Assembly: GCF_001931485.1 (NCBI RefSeq)
Contig: NZ_MSDV01000078.1
Location: forward strand, 143,493-207,492
Reading direction: 5' to 3'
DNA from: Burkholderia sp. SRS-W-2-2016
Lineage (GTDB): Bacteria > Pseudomonadota > Gammaproteobacteria > Burkholderiales > Burkholderiaceae
Length of the DNA: 64,000 bases
Part shown: positions 44,290 through 52,372 of the stretch, piece by piece
Layout of the letters: each line of letters starts with the position of its first letter
How positions within the stretch are numbered: the first letter of the stretch is position 1
The notes under the pieces: model-generated
Seen by the model: only the letters and a program-made list of their open reading frames with translations
Database searches by the model: none
What the model was told of the DNA's origin: nothing
Made by a program: the position numbers and the translations under genes

Positions 44290-45142
44290 AATATGTGCCC
44301 GGTTCGCGCATTCCGCGCGATGGTGCTGGAACGGCAGCGCTTTCGACGATCGGCTCTCAGCCGAGAGCGCTGCGTGCAGACGCAGCTTGCTGTACCTCGA
44401 GAAGCTGAGGCAGGTGCATGCGCTTGCCACCTCTGTTCTTTCCGCCTCCGTGCTCGGCTGGACCGTATGGCTATAGAGCATCGGACGGGCGACTACCGGC
44501 GACGCGGTTCTGGTGGGCTCGCTCGACTTCGTGATTCTGCACGGTTCGCGTGATATCGCAGTCGCGTTCATCGATCTGACGCAGCGCGTTGCTCGGCTGG
44601 GTGAAGCCTCGCAAACCTTGCTGATTCCGCACTCGATGCCCGAGCCTCTGCGGGCAGCGCCGCTCGAAGTCCATCAAGCCCGAGGCCGACGTGCGCCGCG
44701 CGTGCAAGGATGCCCACTGCCTCGCTTTCGTCGCGGCGATGCCTGGCGGGCTGATGCCATCGCTGGCTACCGCGGCCTCAAACTGTCCGGCGGCTAACGC
44801 CAGCGCATCGCAATTGCACGAGCTATCCTCAAGGATTCACCGATTCTCCTGCTCGACGAAGCGACCTCGGCGCTCGACACGGCGTCGGAAATCGCCATCC
44901 AGGCGGCGCTCGATCGGCTCATGAAACATTGCACGGTGGTGGCAATCGCTCACCGGCTTTCGACACTGCAAAGCTTCGATCGCATCGTGGTGCTCAACCG
45001 CGGCCAGATCGTCCAGCAAGGTATGCCGGCTGAACTGGCCGCGGTGCCCGGCATCTACCGCGACACACTGGCACGCCAGACCAGGCGGCCACCGCTGCGG
45101 CAGAACTGGTGTGAGGGCGGTTCGAAAAAGGGCACTCTTTAA
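44290..45142 (+). pseudogene. Decayed ABC exporter gene, Walker A region deleted
   Basis: In order but in different frames: LLYLEKLRQVHALATSVLSA near 44390, ending in a TAG; VLVGSLDFVILHGSRDIAVA with FIDLTQRVARLGEASQTLL near 44505-44625; VRRACKDAHCLAFVAAMPGG near 44690; GLKLSGG then a stop in place of the following Gln; RQRIAIARAILKDSPILLLD with EATSALDTASEIAIQAALDR near 44800-44915; and AIAHRLSTLQSFDRIVVLNR near 44945. About 100 residues with Walker A and the Q-loop are missing between the membrane domain and the signature. Possible N-terminal debris extends back to about 44150. Confidence 0.75.
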
Positions 45143-45217
45143 CAGCTCGCTTGCGGGCATCGCCCTTGCGCACGTCAGTCGCCGAGCAGCACAACCGCTT
45201 CTTCGATCGGAGCTGAT

Positions 45218-45397
45218 ATGAAAAATCCTTGGGTGAAAAAGAATCCGTTTCTCAGCATGTGGCTGAGCGGGGCAAATGCAGTGGCCGGCTCCGCGCGCGG
45301 ACGCGCGACCGCAGCGGCGAAACGCGCGGCTGCAAGTTACTGGAGCGTCGCGCTTTCACCGCCGAAACCGAAGAAAAGAAAGCGCACGCGACGTTGA
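45218..45397 (+). CDS. Small basic hypothetical protein (59 aa)
   Basis: The frame starts MKNPWVKKNPFLSMWLSGAN and ends KPKKRKRTRR. GGAGC lies 5-6 bases before the ATG at 45218. The middle is Ala/Arg-rich (GSARGRATAAAKRAA) and the tail is strongly basic, suggesting nucleic-acid or polymer-granule binding; this is a guess. The codon choice matches its neighbours. It sits between two pseudogenes but looks intact. Confidence 0.6.
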   Translation: MKNPWVKKNPFLSMWLSGANAVAGSARGRATAAAKRAAASYWSVALSPPKPKKRKRTRR

Positions 45398-45456
45398 ATA
45401 CAGCTGTTGGCGGCGAACCGTGTGCGTGCGCGACCATCATCGAGCTGTCGAAGACC

Positions 45457-47320
45457 TCAGGCTTTCAACTGGTGCGGCATGCTGATCGGTTCCGCCGGAT
45501 CGACGTGCAATTCGAGCAGCGCCGTGCGTCGAGAGGCGAGCGTCGCGGCAATCGAAGCGCGCAACGTTGCCGGATCCTTGCATCGGAATCCATGGGCGTC
45601 GCACGCCATCGCGACCTGCGCGAAATCGATGCCGCCGAGCTCGCAGCCATAAGGTGGATTGCGGAATTCCTCTGCTCGAACACGACTTCGGCGAGCATGT
45701 TGTTGCGCATTACGATTGCCTTTCAATGACAGCTGGTTCCTCACCGCAGTCGAGAGTTCGGCCATCAGCATCGCAAAGCCGCCGTCACCGACGATGGCAA
45801 CGACCTGGCGGACGGGGCTCGCGAACTGCGCCGCAATCGCGAACGGCAGGCCCGGACCCCTTGTCGCGAGTATCCCGGCGGCGATCAGCTGCTGCTGGCG
45901 TCGCAGCGTGAGAAATGCGTGCCGCGAAATGGGTGTTCGCGCCGCAATCCAGGCAGACGATCGCATCCGGCGCGAGCGCGTCGCTGATCTCGCGCATCGC
46001 GCTTTGCGGCCGCAATGGGCTGCGCTCTACCGCGGCCACGCGCTCGAGCAGCGCGTTCCACTGCGCCACGCCGGCTTGGATGTCGCGCAGGCATGCGTCG
46101 CTTTTTGCCGCAGCAACGACAGCAGCGCATGCAGCGTTTCCTTCGTCTCGCCCACCAGCCCGACTTCGACCGGAAAGCGCAGGCCGATCCGCTCAGACCG
46201 CAGATCGATCTGCACGCCGCGAGCGGCGCCGGGCTGGGGTAGGATCGACCCAAGGCATCGTCGAACCGATGATGAGAACGGTGTCGCAACGATGCATCGC
46301 ATCCTCGGATGGGACGGTGCCGGGATGACCGATGCCACCCGTCGAAAACGGCGAGTCGTCGGGCAGCACAGTGCGCCCAAGCAACGCCCTCGCGACCGGC
46401 GCATTGAGCCGTGCGGCCACCCGCTCAAGTTCTTCGCGCGCACCTAGCGCCCTCGCGACTCGGTTGCCGGCGTTGAGCACTGCGGCGACGGCCCGCACGT
46501 CCGCGCCCGCCGGCGTCGAAGCGGCACGACTCCACGCGGCCGAGGTGCGCAAGCCATGGTTTCGCATTGACGCTTTATCGTCCGCGAGCCGCTGTGCCTG
46601 CACGTCTTTCGACACGGCAAGATGCGCTACGCCGCGCTGACCCAGCGCGCTGCGGCACGCATGGTCGGTCACCACCACCGCATGCCGCAGGCCCGTGACG
46701 GCGACATTGAAAAGCGCGACATCGTCCATCAGCGCCGGCGCGTTCCCGCTCTTCTGGAAGCGGGTGCCGTGCAGGTCGTGGAAGGTTAGTCCAGTGATGG
46801 CCAGCACTGGCTCGCCATCGAGATGCGCGTCGTAAAGGCCGTTGGTCAGATGCACGGCACGCGGGCCGGTCGTCGCCACACATACGCCGAGGCGCCCCGT
46901 CGCTTTGGCCCAGCCGCTTGCCATGACCGCGGCGGCTTCTTGATGGCGCACGCCGATGAAGCGGATCCGGTCCTCACGTTTGCGCAGCGCTTCGATGAGC
47001 GGATTAATTCCATCGCCCACCATCCCGAACACATGATCGACATCCCATGCGAGCAGTGTTTCGACGATCACGTCGGCGGTCGTCGCGTTGTGCGCGACGT
47101 CGAATTGCGGCTGCCGCTCCCGATTCACCGCTTGATCGTGTGGTGCGGGCGCGGTGGTCTGTGCGGCTGCGAGCCGCGTGTGGAGAAAGCTTGCGCCCCC
47201 AGCCGCGGCCGCCTTGAGCAACGCACGGCAAGGCTCCGAGCGCGGCGCGTCGGAATCGTACACCGACGGCGCACCTGTCCGGACGTCGACACCCGAGCCC
47301 GATGTGTGGGTCGAAGTCAT
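45457..47320 (-). pseudogene. Thiamine-pyrophosphate-dependent oxidase/decarboxylase (PoxB-like), multiply frameshifted
   Basis: The start MTSTHTSGSGVDVRTGAP has AAGGAG before it, and the N-domain is intact: TTADVIVETLLAWDVDHVFG, MVGDGINPLIEAL, RHQEAAAVMASGWAKATGR. The central domain continues to about 46250 and then shifts frame. Later pieces recur in other frames: LDCGANTHFAARISHA (about 45930), VAIVGDGGFAMLMAELSTAV with the TPP motif (about 45790), an RNNMLAEVVFEQRN piece (about 45690), and YGCELGGIDFAQVAMACDAH to the C-terminus. At least three frameshifts occur. The order is complete, so this is a recently broken gene of about 600 residues. Confidence 0.8.
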
Positions 47321-47556
47321 GGCTGTGCTCCTTGATGCGCGATGGCACGCAGGCGCCAAAAGGCAGGCCCGCGACACACCCCTTTGCGCGCTTTGCGAAA
47401 ACCGGTCGACGGTATCGCTGAGTCCGAGAAAGTGCCGCTCCTGTCGCTGGCTGTCGCCTTCGGGTCTCGCCGCTGCGGTTGTCATTGCCTGTAGGCACAG
47501 GCAATGCTGCGCCTAGATCGGAGATGCCAAAAGCACTTTCCAGACAGGAGACGACC

Positions 47557-47820
47557 ATGAAGATGATAGTGGCAGCAACAAGCGCAATTTCCGTTTTCGC
47601 CAGTACCTGCGCATACGCGCAAACCAGCAATGACAGTGCGAAACCAGCGAACCCGAGTGCCGAACAGTCGCAGCCTGGAAATGCCGGCCAGAACATGGGC
47701 CGGGCAGCGAATGCTGGCGAAACGAAGCCCGCCAGCGGCACATTGATGCAGAAGCGTCAGAACGCCATGTCACCCCAAGGCGCGTCAAACTCGAACACAA
47801 CCGGCACGATGAAGCAGTGA
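47557..47820 (+). CDS. Small secreted protein (87 aa)
   Basis: A signal peptide, MKMIVAATSAISVFASTCAYAQ up to about residue 22, precedes a hydrophilic, Asn/Ser/Gln/Gly-rich mature part ending NTTGTMKQ. AGGAG lies seven bases before the ATG. It resembles in style the Gly-rich exported proteins at 15198 and 35684, including Met-Lys and Ser-rich tails, but is less Gly-rich. Function unknown. Confidence 0.7.
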   Translation: MKMIVAATSAISVFASTCAYAQTSNDSAKPANPSAEQSQPGNAGQNMGRAANAGETKPASGTLMQKRQNAMSPQGASNSNTTGTMKQ

Positions 47821-47945
47821 CGGGGATACGGATCCCGATGGGAACGGTTAGGAGCGCGCCGCTACTACTACGCCGCGCTTCCTCGCACTTCAACCAGCCT
47901 ACGCTTTGAAGGTTTCTGTTGATGTCCGCGCAGAACTCACCCAAC

Positions 47946-48051
47946 GGGGATGCGGACATTTTCCTGGACTGATTTACGTCGTTAGCCCGAGGCTTTCTCG
48001 GTACTCGATGGGGCTGAGATAGCCAAGCGAGCCCTTGATCCGTTTCTCGTA
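47946..48051 (-). pseudogene. IS3-family transposase 3' end (copy C)
   Basis: The minus strand encodes YEKRIKGSLGYLSPIEYRES then LGLTT and TAA, followed by the same terminal sequence as copy A near 3.8 kb. The plus-strand block from GGGGATGCGGACATTTTCC through the Arg-rich end is nearly identical between the two places, except for one inserted base in copy A. The transposase reading stops where the group II intron 3' end begins. Confidence 0.8.
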
Positions 48052-48900
48052 GTGGGTCGCCCCACTGCCTTACGGCAGCGGGGCCCCCGAAGAACGCAGC
48101 ATGCGATTTTCACCGCACTGCGCTCGAGCACAGCATTAAGCGTCGCGCTGACGCCGGTCTCGCTAACGGCACGAGCCCTTCGCAAGCTTCACATTGTTGA
48201 TTCGCCTCATCGCTGAGACGAAGGGCGCTGAACCGTAGCGATACCGGTCTCTCACAAGCTTCCCCTCGATGAATCTCAAACGTGGACCTGCGACAACTGC
48301 ACCACGCGGAAGTCTGCACCCTTTCAGGTTAGGGCAAATCCTGAATCCCTATACGGACTATTACCGCCCGTTACTCGCTTTTTCCGCGTTCTCATATCCA
48401 CTTGTCCAACAGATCCCCTTGCGCCTCACCTGCCCAGTCCAAACCGCTGACTCGGGCGGACAATTGGACTTACCACGCTCCCGTTTCTGCCAACCCGGTT
48501 GCTCTCGGGCTTATCCGTTTGGCGCCCGTCTATTCCCCGGCAGCATAATGACGACGTACCCCCGGGTACAAGGGGAGTAACCGGCTGCGTACCTTTTGGT
48601 CTGGGCCCATTAGCCGCTTCGGCCCATTATCCGCCACGAGGTTTATCGACGATTCACATCTGTTGCGCATGCGGAACTTGCCTTGCCTCGACGCCACATT
48701 GCGGCTCGCAGCGTCACCACATATCGTCACCGAATGCGGTGTCTTTCGACGAGCACGTTGTCGTTGGAGCTTCAGACCCGGCAGTTATGCTTCTCCGGGA
48801 CTGCCCGTCCTGCCAGTTTTGGAACAATCACGGAATCCTCCAGTGCGGAAACGGGTAAAGCCCGCGTTGGTGCCGAAAGCCGTCAACCCTCTCCGGCGCT
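48052..48900 (-). ncRNA. Probable ORF-less group II intron (5' boundary uncertain)
   Basis: Read on the minus strand, the last ~75 bases form the two 3' domains of a group II intron: a 34-base domain V (48092-48125) and a domain VI hairpin (about 48058-48089) whose GCCCCGCTGCC arm pairs perfectly with GGCAGTGGGGC around a GTAA loop. The sequence ends GACCCAC at 48052, next to IS3 transposase sequence. Upstream for about 750 bases there is no credible protein gene; the sequence has many short hairpins and GNRA-like elements, as expected for domains I-III. No reverse transcriptase gene is present, so mobility would need one supplied in trans. The 5' end could not be placed. Confidence 0.65.
48092..48125 (-). 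ncRNA. Group II intron domain V
   Basis: Exactly 34 bases. An 8-bp basal stem (GAGCGCAG with CTGCGTTC) carries the catalytic AGC triad, followed by a two-base TG bulge on the 3' side, a second short stem (TGCG/CGCA) and a GAAA tetraloop. Length, triad, bulge and loop all match the family consensus. Confidence 0.85.
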
Positions 48901-48945
48901 TCCCCGCGGCCTCGCGCAGATTTCCTATTTTCCGTAGATGAATAT

Positions 48946-49263
48946 TCATAGCGCTGGACGTTTGTTCGGAGCGAACACACCTTGCGAAATTCTCGCGTTG
49001 ACAAGTTCATCGTCAGCAGACTTTCTTTGACCTCCCGGCTCAACTATCAACTCAACGTCCTCGCCATGTCGCTTTTTCATTACACCCAAGATTGCCGCTC
49101 GAAACCGCTCAGCCAAAGCCTCAGATGTAAGCGTGACCGCCTTATCGTAGCCAGCAAGTTTCGTGTTCGCTGATAGGAAACAACCATCTTTCGCTTGCAA
49201 TGCGAAGGTGTGCGATTGAAGGTCCGCGTGTTCAACCCTGATCGTCCAGCTCACGGGTTTCAC
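48946..49263 (-). CDS. Hypothetical protein (105 aa), small-gene array
   Basis: GTG start at 49263 giving MKPVSWTIRVEHADLQSHTF; it ends GVFAPNKRPAL. The middle has a helix (ALAERFRAAILGVMKKRHGE) and a strand pair. No family recognised. It is the last surviving gene of the minus-strand array before the intron; a GGAAAA motif just beyond its stop suggests another array gene once followed. Confidence 0.55.
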   Translation of the reverse strand: MKPVSWTIRVEHADLQSHTFALQAKDGCFLSANTKLAGYDKAVTLTSEALAERFRAAILGVMKKRHGEDVELIVEPGGQRKSADDELVNARISQGVFAPNKRPAL

Positions 49264-49287
49264 GTGATCAGTTTTCCGTCTCTTGAA

Positions 49288-49494
49288 TCAGTCATAGATC
49301 AACAACTGGATTTTCGCCAATTGCGTCTTGTAGAACTCCACCAAGTCCTTCGCGTTGTCTGCCGTGCCCAAGGCGTCAGGTTCCGCAAGCATGGCCGCGA
49401 ACGATTCGAGCGCGACACGGACGGTCATCGCTGCGGTCTCGCTGAGAATCTCGCCGTTTATCGCGATCGTTGGCTCATCCCGTCCAGCATGCAT
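49288..49494 (-). CDS. Hypothetical protein (68 aa), small-gene array
   Basis: Starts MHAGRDEPTIAINGEILSET and ends KIQLLIYD. GGAAG precedes the ATG. The body (VRVALESFAAMLAEPDALG, DLVEFYKTQLAKIQ) is two likely helices, acidic overall. No family recognised. Separated by 24 bases from the next array gene. Confidence 0.6.
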   Translation of the reverse strand: MHAGRDEPTIAINGEILSETAAMTVRVALESFAAMLAEPDALGTADNAKDLVEFYKTQLAKIQLLIYD

Positions 49495-49536
49495 GTCTTC
49501 TTCCCGTTTTCCGATGGTTCGCCGTGGTTTGACATA

Positions 49537-50004
49537 TCACCGGGTAGGATGAACCGTCTTGGTCCTGCTTTCACCATCACCGTCAGTCCAGTCGATTCGA
49601 ACCGTCAACTTTGATGGACTGTTCATGTGAACCGAGGCGATAAGCTCGACAGACTGATACTTTTCCAAGGTTTGCAAAGGAAATTTTCCATCGACATCTC
49701 TCTGCGAAACCAGCTCATTTCCCTCTGGAAAAGAGATCGAGACGTTTCGAGCGACAGCGGGACCTTGGTTATAGATCTTGAGTCGATAGTTGCCACTTCC
49801 TACTCTCAAGAAAGCAGCACCGGGATTGGCCCGTTTTGCCTCGGCCCGTTCCGTCGCCTCTTTGTCCGTGAGCAAATCATTCAGCTGTCGCTGGCTCCCG
49901 ATCAATTTCTCTTGCTTCCTGTTGAACTGCAGCATTTTCCATGTCGAATAGCAGGACAGCACAAGTGCGAGTATTGCGGCATAACCGCTCAGATCAAGGA
50001 GCAT
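49537..50004 (-). CDS. Membrane-anchored hypothetical protein (155 aa), small-gene array
   Basis: An N-terminal membrane helix (LSGYAAILALVLSCYSTWKM) is followed by a short coiled coil (RKQEKLIGSQRQLNDLLTDK) and a beta-rich domain (AAFLRVGSGNYRLKIYNQGP, ARNVSISFPEG, LTVRIDWTDGDGESRTKT) resembling an Ig-like fold. The architecture suggests a cytoplasmic or periplasmic sensor-like domain on a membrane anchor. No family recognised. It begins only 11 bases after the stop of the zinc-ribbon gene. Confidence 0.65.
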   Translation of the reverse strand: MLLDLSGYAAILALVLSCYSTWKMLQFNRKQEKLIGSQRQLNDLLTDKEATERAEAKRANPGAAFLRVGSGNYRLKIYNQGPAVARNVSISFPEGNELVSQRDVDGKFPLQTLEKYQSVELIASVHMNSPSKLTVRIDWTDGDGESRTKTVHPTR

Positions 50005-50015
50005 TGAAAGAAAAC

Positions 50016-50298
50016 CTATTTGATGGTGATGCTTTTGTTACCTTTAAATGCATTCTTTAGCGTCTTCCTCAACTCGTCGCTGAGATCTTGAGCCGCTTGT
50101 TTACCTATTTCGTTGATGTGTGCCTCAATGTTTTTCACGATTTTCCTCGCGCAATTCGGCACGAGTAATGCTCCGACCACATGAAGCACACGTGGCCATC
50201 GCCGAATCGTCCTCAGAAGCGCCTTCAAATGAGAAGTGGGTTCCAGCGCATGTCGGACATTGCATCGCGATCACGCGGTTATATTTTGAACTGTCCAT
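50016..50298 (-). pseudogene. Zinc-ribbon protein (ECs_2282/YnfU-like) split by one extra A
   Basis: An ATG at 50298 with GAGG upstream opens MDSSKYNRVIAMQCPTCAGT and CASCGRSITRAELREENRE, a CxxC...CxxC zinc ribbon, and stops at 50125. The overlapping frame continues NIEAHINEIGKQAAQDLSDE, LRKTLKNAFKGNKSITIK to 50016, which is the usual helical tail of this family. Removing one A from the AAAAA run at 50132-50140 fuses both into about 93 residues. Either an indel, a sequence error, or a +1 recoding site. Function unknown; nucleic-acid or protein binding is plausible. Confidence 0.6.
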
Positions 50299-50352
50299 CT
50301 TATACCTCGCGTGGTAGGTTGGTGTTCGTTAGCGGTTTGCAATTTTCCTTGG

Positions 50353-50643
50353 TCAGTTGACGCGGCGCCAAGCTTCGTCAATCGCTCCCAACACCGGCGG
50401 CACGAAGTCATGGCCCTCGAACGAAACAGGACGCTCGTCTTTGGGATAATCTAATGCCTCTGGTGCGCGAAGCATATTCAAAATCTGCGAGCTGTGCTTG
50501 CCGGTCCCTGAAGCTTCCGCGAGGCTTTCGGATTCGATCCTATGGAGTAGCGCCCATGTCAGCACGCCAGCTTCCCGATGCCGCTGCACAACTGCGGGCA
50601 CTGCCTTCTTTACTGTCTCCAGCGCAGCAAACAATACGTCCAT
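50353..50643 (-). CDS. Hypothetical protein (96 aa), small-gene array
   Basis: Starts MDVLFAALETVKKAVPAVVQ at 50643, with GGAG six bases upstream; a GTG four codons earlier is less likely. It ends GAIDEAWRRVN. Mostly helical, with a central VLTWALLHRIESESLAEASG. No family recognised. Confidence 0.6.
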   Translation of the reverse strand: MDVLFAALETVKKAVPAVVQRHREAGVLTWALLHRIESESLAEASGTGKHSSQILNMLRAPEALDYPKDERPVSFEGHDFVPPVLGAIDEAWRRVN

Positions 50644-50691
50644 TCCCGACTCCACTTACTAGTGCCTGCCGCGCCGGCGAATTTTCCGATC

Positions 50692-50985
50692 TCAAATGCC
50701 CAAGCTTTGTTTGAGGGCGGCATCACGGCGTTCCAGCATCGATCGCAACTCTTCGGCGGTGTCAGCGATACAGCTCCAGAACAGTTCCGTTGAATCGACC
50801 CCCTTTGCCAGGGCCACCTCGCGAAGCTCTCGCATCGTCTCGCTTTCGCGAAGGAGTTCCAGGCTGACACCCAAGGCATCAGCTTCGGCCCGAGTTAGCG
50901 CATCAATTTTGCGCTTTATTTCAGGATGACCGTCGAGGAACCGTTTGCGCCCTTTGGCTAACTGTTCATCGGTGAGTTTCTTCAT
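50692..50985 (-). CDS. Hypothetical protein (97 aa), small-gene array
   Basis: Starts MKKLTDEQLAKGRKRFLDGH and ends RRDAALKQSLGI. Highly charged and helical (KIDALTRAEADALGVSLELL, RESETMRELREVALAKG). No family recognised. The ATG at 50985 is preferred because the upstream part of the frame is Arg-rich and unlike protein. Confidence 0.6.
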   Translation of the reverse strand: MKKLTDEQLAKGRKRFLDGHPEIKRKIDALTRAEADALGVSLELLRESETMRELREVALAKGVDSTELFWSCIADTAEELRSMLERRDAALKQSLGI

Positions 50986-51097
50986 TGTCTTTAGCTCGTT
51001 GATACTACATTGAAGCGGGTTATCGATCCGGTTCCGGCGGCTGGCGCGGGTGCTCTTCGTTCTCCTGTGCTGCGCGTTGCGGCGAATTTTCCTTGCC

Positions 51098-51506
51098 TTA
51101 TCCGGTTTTCGACTGTCGCTCAAAACCACGTCGAATCCACTTGACTGCCCACCCCAGCACGAGCACTAGCGCGACAGGAACGAGCGCGATTTCGAGGTAC
51201 TTCAAGATCAATGCGGGCCAGCGTTCACGCACATACTCCTCGTATGGTGCTCGGTCAGTCTTCCCGACGTATCTGTTTGGGTCGCTCTCGACTTCGGAAT
51301 CAGCGTACCTGCCAGATAGCTCCTTGCTTCGGATTCGGGTTGGGCTGCTGAAAAAACGAAAGAACTCGTTCCAAGGCCTTCCTTCGTGCATCGTAGATTC
51401 TTTTACCGTACAGCGATGCCACGGGCTCATAGGCAAGATAACCAACGAATGCGACCCAAACTAGCGCCCCTACAATCCAAAGCCTGACCCAGCCATTCAG
51501 CCTCAT
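51098..51506 (-). pseudogene. Two-pass small membrane protein split by one extra T
   Basis: An ATG at 51506, after a GGGG ribosome site, starts MRLNGWVRLWIVGALVWVAF, a membrane helix, and stops at 51300. An overlapping frame carries on with SSPTRIRSKELSGRYADSEV, YEEYVRERWPALILKYLEIA and a second helix, LVPVALVLVLGWAVKWIRRG, to 51098. Dropping one T from the TTTTTT run near 51350 gives a continuous ~135-residue protein with a membrane helix at each end, a layout I know from small proteins in enterobacterial and Burkholderia mobile DNA. Confidence 0.6.
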
Positions 51507-51537
51507 TGCGGCCCCTTTTTTCTGTTTTCCGATTTTC

Positions 51538-51762
51538 CTATTTCAATTCGCGAAACACCGCCGGGCCGCCAATCAGACCCACGGCGATTGTCGTGCTCCG
51601 GCCGTAATTGCGAGGCTCGTGCCTAACTTCATACCCATCCTCATCTTGCGACAACCGGGATATATGCTGCTCGACCGTCGCATCCGTATCGCACACAGCC
51701 GCGAGATTCCGCATTAGTAAATCACTTCGCAATGACCGCAAACATTCCAGCAGTGTAGGCAT
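51538..51762 (-). CDS. Hypothetical protein (74 aa), small-gene array
   Basis: Starts MPTLLECLRSLRSDLLMRNL and ends GGPAVFRELK. AGGAAAAC lies just before the ATG. It has an N-terminal helix and a likely beta part (GYEVRHEPRNYGRSTTIAVG). No family recognised. Confidence 0.55.
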   Translation of the reverse strand: MPTLLECLRSLRSDLLMRNLAAVCDTDATVEQHISRLSQDEDGYEVRHEPRNYGRSTTIAVGLIGGPAVFRELK

Positions 51763-51771
51763 CCCGTTTTC

Positions 51772-51996
51772 CTATCGGTCCGCAAGAACACGTTCGGAGG
51801 GGTGCGAAAAAACGGCGTAGTGACCGCACGTGCTGCACTGAGTTGCAGTTCCGGCGAGCAGGTCGTCGTAGCGTCTGTGAATCATCGCGCGGTCGAATTC
51901 CTCGCGTGGCTCATCACAGGAATACTCCGCCACAGATAGTGAGCGACGGCAATTTTGGCAGTCCACTGTCAGAGGTCGCTTTTGAGCTTTCGCCAT
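51772..51996 (-). CDS. Small putative zinc-binding protein (74 aa)
   Basis: VDCQNCRRSLSVAEYSC near residue 11 and TQCSTCGHYAVFSHPSE near 52 form a CxxC...CxxC pair, as in zinc ribbons. Between them is an acidic linker with REEFDRAMIHRRYDDLLAG. It ends ERVLADR nine bases before the next gene. No named family recognised. Confidence 0.6.
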   Translation of the reverse strand: MAKAQKRPLTVDCQNCRRSLSVAEYSCDEPREEFDRAMIHRRYDDLLAGTATQCSTCGHYAVFSHPSERVLADR

Positions 51997-52023
51997 TTAC
52001 CAGTTTTGCGATTTTCCGATCGA

Positions 52024-52365
52024 TCAAACCAGAATCGATTTGCCACGTTCCGCTGCAACCCAAAGGATTGCAGCACGGCCTGCGGCTCCCTTGTCGGCAT
52101 GGTCGGCAATGTTTTCGACCCGGCGAAGATTCCCCAAATCGGCAATTGCAAACGAGGGCGGACCACCCGCGAAGCTGAGGATGATGTTGTTTGCAACAGG
52201 CAGTCGATAGGCCACGGCGTCGCTGAGGTGCGGATTAAACACGAGCCTCGATCCGTTCTCGCGCGGCGAAAGGTCATCATCTTCTGCTGACCAGATGAGG
52301 GGCAGGCCCATCGTCTTGGCGGCGTTCTCCAACGTCTGCCGCTGCGTCATTGTGCTTTCGTTCAT
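52024..52365 (-). CDS. Hypothetical protein (113 aa), small-gene array
   Basis: Starts MNESTMTQRQTLENAAKTMG at 52365, with AGGGA seven bases upstream. The body PLIWSAEDDDLSPRENGSRL and VFNPHLSDAVAYRLPVANNI, followed by GRAAILWVAAERGKSILV, looks like a compact alpha/beta domain. No family recognised. It ends the array nearest the toxin-antitoxin pair, 7 bases after mazF. Confidence 0.6.
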   Translation of the reverse strand: MNESTMTQRQTLENAAKTMGLPLIWSAEDDDLSPRENGSRLVFNPHLSDAVAYRLPVANNIILSFAGGPPSFAIADLGNLRRVENIADHADKGAAGRAAILWVAAERGKSILV

Positions 52366-52372
52366 ATTTTCC

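Noticed and set aside
48269..48937. Plus-strand frames across the intron region
   Set aside because: They oppose the intron orientation, lack starts with ribosome sites and do not match proteins; the DNA is better explained as structured RNA.
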